Translations under genes and position numbers: made by a program | Notes under the pieces: model-generated | What the model saw: only the letters and a program-made list of their open reading frames with translations | What the model was told of the DNA's origin: nothing | Databases searched by the model: none | Shown here: piece by piece, positions 6,475-10,782 of the stretch | How the letters are laid out: the number at the start of each line of letters is the position of its first letter | How positions within the stretch are numbered: the first letter of the stretch is position 1 | Assembly (NCBI GenBank): GCA_026785865.1 | Contig: JAJAZG010000334.1 | Location: 1 to 10,782 of the forward strand | DNA length: 10,782 nt | Direction: 5' to 3' | Source: Pseudanabaena sp. CAN_BIN31 | GTDB taxonomy: Bacteria > Cyanobacteriota > Cyanobacteriia > Pseudanabaenales > Pseudanabaenaceae

Positions 6475-6789
6475 TTTGTCGTATTGACATGATTGGTATA
6501 CCTTACAGATAATTAATTATGCTTGTAAGGTATACATTTTTTAACGATATTATCAAACTAAACCTACCAAAGAGAATTTAGAGGCTATACTCAAGAAAAT
6601 TGTTGCTACAATTATCTTATGGAGCAGTTAATTGATATCTAGTAGTTGCTGATTCTTGAAGTTATTCAATCTTTATGATGATTTCAATATTTAGTCAAAA
6701 CTAGCCCATTTTCAAAAATGAAGAACTAGTCGTTTAAGATAGCTAGAAGAAGCATTAAGAATCTTAGAACTGGTAAGTGAGTTATAAAG
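6475..6789. other. Intergenic region between the GH57 and GHKL-nuclease genes
   Basis: The first third holds the GH57 terminator. The rest (6543-6789) is AT-rich, with no frame that looks like a gene and no HIP1 site. The promoter of the following gene should lie here, but I could not find a convincing -35/-10 pair. Short frames around 6570-6650 are not supported by a start codon and binding site. Confidence 0.55.
6496..6542 (+). terminator. Rho-independent terminator of the GH57 gene
   Basis: GTATACCTTACA (6496-6507) pairs perfectly over 12 bases with TGTAAGGTATAC (6524-6535) around a 16-base loop. A run of six T follows (6537-6542). It begins 21 bases after the GH57 stop codon. This separates the GH57 transcript from the downstream GHKL-nuclease gene. 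Confidence 0.8.
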
Positions 6790-8814
6790 ATGAATCAAGC
6801 AAAGATGAAAGTAAACTTAGTAGGTAGGGTAAAAAATATGACTCTACCAAACAGCAAAGCATTAATGCCTCTTTTTGAAGCTATAGTAAATTCTATACAC
6901 TCAATTGAGGAAACAGGAATAGCAGATGGCTGGATTCGGATTACTATTGAACGTAACGAGACACAGGGTAATTTATTAGATAATTCTAGAAATATTTATC
7001 CGATTACAAGTTTCAAGATTGCTGATAACGGTGCAGGATTTAATGATGATAATTTTGAATCATTTCTTACATCAGATTCGGCTAGAAAAGTAGAGAAGGG
7101 GGCAAAAGGTATCGGGCGTTTTCTCTGGCTAAAAGTATTTGATTCAGTCTACATTAAAAGTATATATAAGTCTGATAACAAGTCATTTAAGAGAGAATTT
7201 AAGTTTTTACTTCAACATGAAGCAGTTACAGATCTATTAGAAAATGTAGCTGCAAAAAAAGATATATGTAGAACAGAAGTAAACTTAATTGGTTTCAAGG
7301 ATACCTATCGTAAGAATTGTCCTCAAAAAGCTGAGACTATATCTAAAAAAATTATTGAGCATTGTTTAGTCTTTTTCCTCTCGCAATCATGCCCAAGAAT
7401 ATATGTTCACGATGGTATTGAAACATTTGAATTAAATAATCTTTTCACCCAAACTGTTGAAATAAACTCTAAAGAAGAAATATTTACACTGAAGTCAAAA
7501 GAATTTAAAATAAAAAACTTAAAGTTATATGGAAGCGAAGAATCTGAACACAGAATATATTTTTGTGGTCAAGATAGAGAGGTGATTAATGAAAAATTAA
7601 GTAATCACATTTCAGATTTAAATAAAAGATTAAAAGATAACGAAGAGAATACTTTTACTTATTTAGCTTATGTCACGGGTGAATATCTTGATGAACGGGT
7701 AAACCCTGAACGAACGAACTTTAATATGACAAGTTCTTCAGAAATCGATTTCCCAGATGAGATTACTCTAGATGAACTAAAAAAAGAAACAATTTCTCAG
7801 ATAAAAAATTACTTAGCTCCTTGGCTAGAAGATATTAAGGGTACTAAATTTTTAGAAGTGCAGAGATTTGTGACAACTAAAGCACCTCAATATAGATCTC
7901 TATTGAGACATCACCCTGAACTTTTGGATAATATTGAGCTAGGTTTATCTGAAGATAAACTTGACCTTGCACTATACAAGCTAAATGCAAAGGTTACACT
8001 TGAGATTAAAGAGCTTAGTCAAGACTTTCTTTCTGCAACTCTTGACAATTTCAATAGTTATCCTGAATACGCTCAACGATATAATAGATTTATTGAACAA
8101 TTTAATGATTTTGGCAAAGCAAATCTTGCTCAATATATTGTTCACAGAAAAACCCTTTTAGAGCTTTTAGATAGCCACTTAAAAAGGGATGAAGATGGTA
8201 ACTATAAGCTAGAAAAACATGTTCATGAGCTAATTTTTCCTCTCAAAACAACCTCAGACAATGTTGATTTTGATCGTCAAAACTTATGGGTTATTGACGA
8301 AAAACTTGCTTACCATAAGTATCTTGCTTCAGACATTAAGCTCAGCAGTTTAGAAGGTATATCTATATCGAGTGATGACAGACCAGACCTAGTAGTCTTT
8401 AATCATCCTTTTGCTTTTGTTGAGGGAGAGGCTCCCTATGCATCTGTTGTGATAGTTGAATTCAAACGTCCTATGCGAAAAGGATATAGTGAAGATGAAA
8501 ACCCAATTAATCAGGTCTTTGGGTACATTAGTAAAATTCAAGAAGGTAATACAACTGATAAAGATGGAAGATTAATTCCTATCTCCAAAAATATTCCCTT
8601 TTATGCCTATATCATCTGTGATATAACACCAAAAATTAAAGAGTTTGCTAAATTTTATGGCTTTACAGTAACCCCAGATCAGATGGGGTATTTTAACTTC
8701 AATACAAATCTAAATACTTATACAGAAATCATATCTTTTGATAAATTAATTTCTGATGCCAAGAAACGTAATAACGTACTTTTTGAGAAACTTCATTTAC
8801 CAGTAGCGCGTTAA
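6790..8814 (+). CDS. GHKL (Hsp90/MutL-type) ATPase fused to a PD-(D/E)XK nuclease-like domain; candidate defence protein
   Basis: A 674-residue soluble protein that I do not recognise by name. The N-terminal third has a Bergerat ATP-binding fold: LFEAIVNSI with E30 and N34 (N box), IADNGAGF with D79, G81 and G83 (G1), and GAKGIGRF at 104-111 (G2, lid). A transducer-like region follows, including ERVNPERTNF (302-311). A helical stretch (about 325-465) leads to a C-terminal domain with PD-(D/E)XK features: a helix Glu near E480, D533 in RPDLVVF, E557 and K559 in VIVEFKRP, and Q575 in NPINQVFGYI. An ATP-switched DNA nuclease is the natural inference, as in the prokaryotic MORC-like and MutL-like ATPases found with restriction systems. 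The start is uncertain: no strong binding site precedes ATG 6790 (only weak GTAAGTGAG), and Met6 (6805) is an alternative. AT-rich codon use and no HIP1 octamer suggest transfer. No partner gene is adjacent. Confidence 0.8.
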   Translation: MNQAKMKVNLVGRVKNMTLPNSKALMPLFEAIVNSIHSIEETGIADGWIRITIERNETQGNLLDNSRNIYPITSFKIADNGAGFNDDNFESFLTSDSARKVEKGAKGIGRFLWLKVFDSVYIKSIYKSDNKSFKREFKFLLQHEAVTDLLENVAAKKDICRTEVNLIGFKDTYRKNCPQKAETISKKIIEHCLVFFLSQSCPRIYVHDGIETFELNNLFTQTVEINSKEEIFTLKSKEFKIKNLKLYGSEESEHRIYFCGQDREVINEKLSNHISDLNKRLKDNEENTFTYLAYVTGEYLDERVNPERTNFNMTSSSEIDFPDEITLDELKKETISQIKNYLAPWLEDIKGTKFLEVQRFVTTKAPQYRSLLRHHPELLDNIELGLSEDKLDLALYKLNAKVTLEIKELSQDFLSATLDNFNSYPEYAQRYNRFIEQFNDFGKANLAQYIVHRKTLLELLDSHLKRDEDGNYKLEKHVHELIFPLKTTSDNVDFDRQNLWVIDEKLAYHKYLASDIKLSSLEGISISSDDRPDLVVFNHPFAFVEGEAPYASVVIVEFKRPMRKGYSEDENPINQVFGYISKIQEGNTTDKDGRLIPISKNIPFYAYIICDITPKIKEFAKFYGFTVTPDQMGYFNFNTNLNTYTEIISFDKLISDAKKRNNVLFEKLHLPVAR

Positions 8815-8994
8815 GACGACGCAACTATTTGTTCTTAAATCTCCTAGTAAAACCCAATTATCTTCATTCCTACAAAAAAATCCTCAATATTGACAAGGTG
8901 TTATTGCTTTTGGCAGCATTACCTAACTTGTATTATTCACCATGACTTGCAAAAATCTCTAAAAGCTTTTAACAGTAAGGATTTATCGATTTAA

Positions 8995-9078
8995 CACCAA
9001 AAGAAGTCTTTTTCTCTGCTATCTTTCGTTACAACCCATGTACGGAAAAGATTTCAAAAAACTTCTTTGATGTTGGTG
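8995..9078. repeat. Imperfect long inverted repeat
   Basis: CACCAA (8995-9000) pairs with TTGGTG (9073-9078), AAGAAGT (9001-9007) with ACTTCTT (9061-9067), and TTTTT (9009-9013) with AAAAA (9056-9060). The interruptions are a 5-base bulge (9068-9072) and a 1-base bulge (9008). The loop is 42 bases. This gives 18 pairs in all and could fold in RNA. No family is recognised. Confidence 0.4.
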
Positions 9079-9422
9079 AATGACTCAGAATAAAACAAGT
9101 TACACACAATTGTTTATTCAAGAGCATAGGTTCCGCGATCCGCAACTAAAAGTCTAAAAACTTTAACCTGATTTCTCTTAATGTGTTGATAGGCAGTTTA
9201 GATCTCAGCTAGTTCAAACAACCTTAGGGCAATAGCTCAAAAATAGTTACGCATTGCATATAGGTTAATATTTTGCGATCCTATTTCAACTCTTTTGTTC
9301 TATCTTCAGGGCTGTATAAATCAGCCGTTTGGCTAAGAAAAGAATTATTACACTTAGAAACGTAAAGCTGACTACGCGGTTTTTTCTTTACATTTATTTA
9401 AAAAAATATTAGTAACATACAC

Positions 9423-9451
9423 TACCGTTTACATACTTATATGTTATGGTA
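9423..9451. promoter_or_regulatory. Operator-like dyad and promoter region of the 51-residue gene
   Basis: ACATA (9431-9435) and TATGT (9440-9444) form a dyad around CTTA, flanked by TACC (9423-9426) and GGTA (9448-9451), one base off perfect symmetry. TAACATA (9413-9419) is a further inverted partner of TATGTTA (9440-9446). A TATATA at 9456-9461 could serve as a -10 and would put the transcript start shortly before the binding site at 9479. No well-placed -35 was found, which would fit a promoter needing an activator. Confidence 0.3.
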
Positions 9452-9491
9452 AGCATATATAAACAATATGTATTTTATAAGGATATTAGTT

Positions 9492-9647
9492 ATGAATACC
9501 CTGCAAAGAAAGGCTGAAGACGACGCAAATCATAAGGCGAGTCTATCAGCTTCAGTTAAACGTCGGATGGAAGTTGCTCGCGCTAATAATGACGCTGGAT
9601 TACTAAATGTCCTCGAACAAGAAATGAAGCAACTGGGTTTAAAATAA
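9492..9647 (+). CDS. Small uncharacterised helical protein, 51 residues
   Basis: I do not recognise this protein. It begins MNTLQRKAEDDANHKASLSA and ends NVLEQEMKQLGLK. It is highly charged, has no Cys, Trp, Phe or Tyr, and has no membrane segment or signal. Residues about 3-31 and 34-48 look like two amphipathic helices separated by an Asn-Asn-Asp turn, so a helical hairpin or dimer is likely. Support for a real gene is good: AAGGA (9479-9483) lies 8 bases before the ATG, an operator-like dyad lies upstream, and a strong hairpin terminator begins at its stop codon. It is convergent with tldD. A ribbon-helix-helix antitoxin was considered, but there is no beta-strand pattern or toxin partner. 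A stress- or light-regulated small cyanobacterial protein is a reasonable guess only. Confidence 0.7.
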   Translation: MNTLQRKAEDDANHKASLSASVKRRMEVARANNDAGLLNVLEQEMKQLGLK

Positions 9648-9681
9648 ACAAAAAAGGAAAGCTTAGCTTTCCTTTTTTGTT
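9647..9681. terminator. Symmetric bidirectional terminator between the 51-residue gene and tldD
   Basis: Arms 9647-9662 and 9666-9681 are perfect 16-base reverse complements around a TTA loop. Each arm holds six A or six T at its outer part, so either strand gives a GC-containing stem followed by a U-tract. The left arm begins at the last base of the small gene's stop codon. The right arm ends within the tldD stop codon (9680-9682). One element thus ends both convergent transcripts. Confidence 0.85.
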
Positions 9682-10782
9682 AGGATGCACCACCAAAAAC
9701 TTCGATATTTTCAAATAGACAAACGGGCGAAGCATGACCAACGCGAATTACTTGGTTAGGCTCGCCTTTGCCGCAGAAGGGAGATCCATAGGCTTCAACG
9801 GTGTGGCGATCGCCTACTTTGGTCAGGCTATTCCAAAACTGATTAGTAATTCCACGATAATTAGGATTACGCAAGGTTTTGGTTAGTTTGCCATTTTCGA
9901 TTAATTTCGCATATTCGCAGCCGAATTGAAACTTGTTGCGATAATCGTCAATTGACCATGAGCGATTTGATTCCATATATACGCCGCGTTCGATATCGGC
10001 GATCGTTGACTCAAAAGAATGCGCTCCCGACTCAAGGTTGATATTTGCCATGCGATCGATCGCAGGACGATTCCATGAGGTTGCTCTAGAATTTGCCACA
10101 CCTTCAATCCCCGATCGCGCTTGACTGTCAGAACTGCCTAAGCCACGTAAAAGCTTACCTTCTTTGATTAAATATTCTTTGGTAGCAGGAATTCCTGTGT
10201 CATCAAAGGCATAGCTGGCAAATTCGCCTGATGTAGTGGGATCGAAGCTAACATTCATTAGCGATGAACCGTATTGCATATTGCCAAAATCTTCCAGTTT
10301 GACAAAGCTGCCACCTGCGTAGTTGCGTTCGTCTCCTAAGATGCGATCTATTTCCAAGGGATGACCGATGCTCTCATGGATTTGCAGCAACATTTGATCG
10401 GGAGCGAGGACTAATGCTGTGGTTTCTGTGGGGCATTCTGTTGCCGATAGTAACTCGATTGCTTGTTCACCGATTATTTGCGCTCTTTGTAAAAGTGCTG
10501 GGCGATCAAATACTTCCATGCCGATTTGATTGCATCGGGCGAGTTGTCCATGATCGCCACGGCGTTGAATGACTGCGCCATCTTGAGCTGTTGCGGCGTA
10601 GTCTGTGGCGATCATCAGAAATTTTTGATAAATGTCAGAACTATTACTGCTGACAAAATTTGTTTCGATTTCGCTAATTATGGCATAGGCGCTAGTTTTG
10701 ACGATTTTATCAGAGACTTTTAAAGTTTCGCAGATATCAATGAGGAGTTCATTGATTTCTTTGGGGGCGATCGCATCCGAGG
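9680..10782 (-). CDS. tldD: TldD/PmbA-family metalloprotease, 5' end beyond the window
   Basis: A cytoplasmic zinc protease of the TldD/PmbA (TldE) family, whose heterodimer degrades unfolded peptides and processes modified peptides. The reading frame stays open from the right edge, so the gene is cut by the window: 366 residues are visible, against about 450-490 for the family, and the Met at 10615 is internal. The metal-binding HExxxH motif is intact as HESIGH (coding 10361-10378), followed by PLEIDRILGDERNYAG, very like cyanobacterial TldD. The conserved region SFDPTTSGEFASYAFDDTG and the C-terminal CGKGEPNQVIRVGHASP segment are also present. The HExxxH motif points to the TldD subunit and not PmbA, which usually lacks it. 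A pmbA partner would be expected upstream, outside the window. Two HIP1 octamers (9806-9813 and 10767-10774) mark it as native sequence. It ends in the shared terminator at 9647-9681. Confidence 0.93.
   Translation of the reverse strand, partial: SDAIAPKEINELLIDICETLKVSDKIVKTSAYAIISEIETNFVSSNSSDIYQKFLMIATDYAATAQDGAVIQRRGDHGQLARCNQIGMEVFDRPALLQRAQIIGEQAIELLSATECPTETTALVLAPDQMLLQIHESIGHPLEIDRILGDERNYAGGSFVKLEDFGNMQYGSSLMNVSFDPTTSGEFASYAFDDTGIPATKEYLIKEGKLLRGLGSSDSQARSGIEGVANSRATSWNRPAIDRMANINLESGAHSFESTIADIERGVYMESNRSWSIDDYRNKFQFGCEYAKLIENGKLTKTLRNPNYRGITNQFWNSLTKVGDRHTVEAYGSPFCGKGEPNQVIRVGHASPVCLFENIEVFGGAS

Larger units (their letters stand above)
8815..9491. other. 677-base intergenic region, apparently non-coding
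   Basis: No frame here has gene-like length with a start and binding site; the longest pieces I read are around 30 codons. There is no clear terminator after the GHKL-nuclease stop. Visible structures are an imperfect long inverted repeat (8995-9078), a small AGCC-GTTT-GGCT hairpin near 9323-9334, and the regulatory region of the small gene at 9492. I saw no tRNA or recognisable ncRNA. It could hold decayed gene remnants or an unrecognised RNA. Confidence 0.5.

Noticed and set aside
6560..6650. Short frames after the GH57 terminator that might be a gene remnant
   Set aside because: They are 20-25 codons with no start codon and binding site and no motif I recognise.
8813..9528. 12-base direct repeat AAGACGACGCAA at 8813-8824 and 9517-9528, possible attachment or target duplication
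   Set aside because: Two or three chance matches of this length are expected among all pairs in a 10.8 kb window, and one copy lies inside the small coding gene. There is no integrase or transposase.
9492..9647. Antitoxin of a toxin-antitoxin pair
   Set aside because: There is no adjacent toxin gene; the next gene is convergent tldD, and the protein lacks a DNA-binding strand pattern.
9680..10615. tldD starting at the Met at 10615
   Set aside because: The frame remains open upstream to the window edge and the family is longer, so that Met is internal and the gene is cut by the window.

Overview
The window looks like chromosomal DNA of a cyanobacterium, plausibly of the Pseudanabaena type. 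The main sign is the octamer GCGATCGC (HIP1, the highly iterated palindrome of cyanobacterial genomes), which I count 12 times, both inside and between genes. AT-rich intergenic DNA, long palindromic hairpin elements and the gene content (a LysM/M23 cell-wall peptidase, a GH57 alpha-glucan enzyme, a TldD-type protease) agree with this. The genus is a guess from style. Bases 1-117 are homopolymer blocks that look like a poor-quality contig end.

Layout: pheS (minus, 164-1168) is followed by three back-to-back hairpins (1246-1370), one of which is a good terminator for the next gene. A LysM-LysM-LysM-linker-M23 peptidoglycan hydrolase lies on the minus strand (1387-3921, TTG start). A 950-base gene-free interval (3922-4875) carries several strong inverted repeats, a 16-base palindrome and a dispersed-type hairpin. 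A complete GH57 enzyme of the branching-enzyme type (4876-6474, plus) ends in a clear terminator. Next is a 674-residue protein (6790-8814, plus) that joins a GHKL/Hsp90-type ATPase to a C-terminal PD-(D/E)XK nuclease-like domain. A second gene-free interval (8815-9491) precedes a 51-residue helical small protein (9492-9647, plus). That gene shares one symmetric terminator with a convergent tldD gene (minus), which runs off the right edge.

The flanking genes are housekeeping or central metabolism: tRNA charging, cell-wall remodelling, storage glucan and protein or peptide processing. They form no operon; each appears to be its own unit. The GHKL-nuclease gene stands apart. It is AT-rich, has no HIP1 site, and lies in a HIP1-free span of about 3.5 kb between two ordinary genes. 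It is the best candidate here for an acquired, possibly defensive, single-gene system. No partner gene such as a methylase, helicase or transposase is visible beside it, so the defence role is inference.

I saw no rRNA, tRNA, CRISPR array or insertion sequence.
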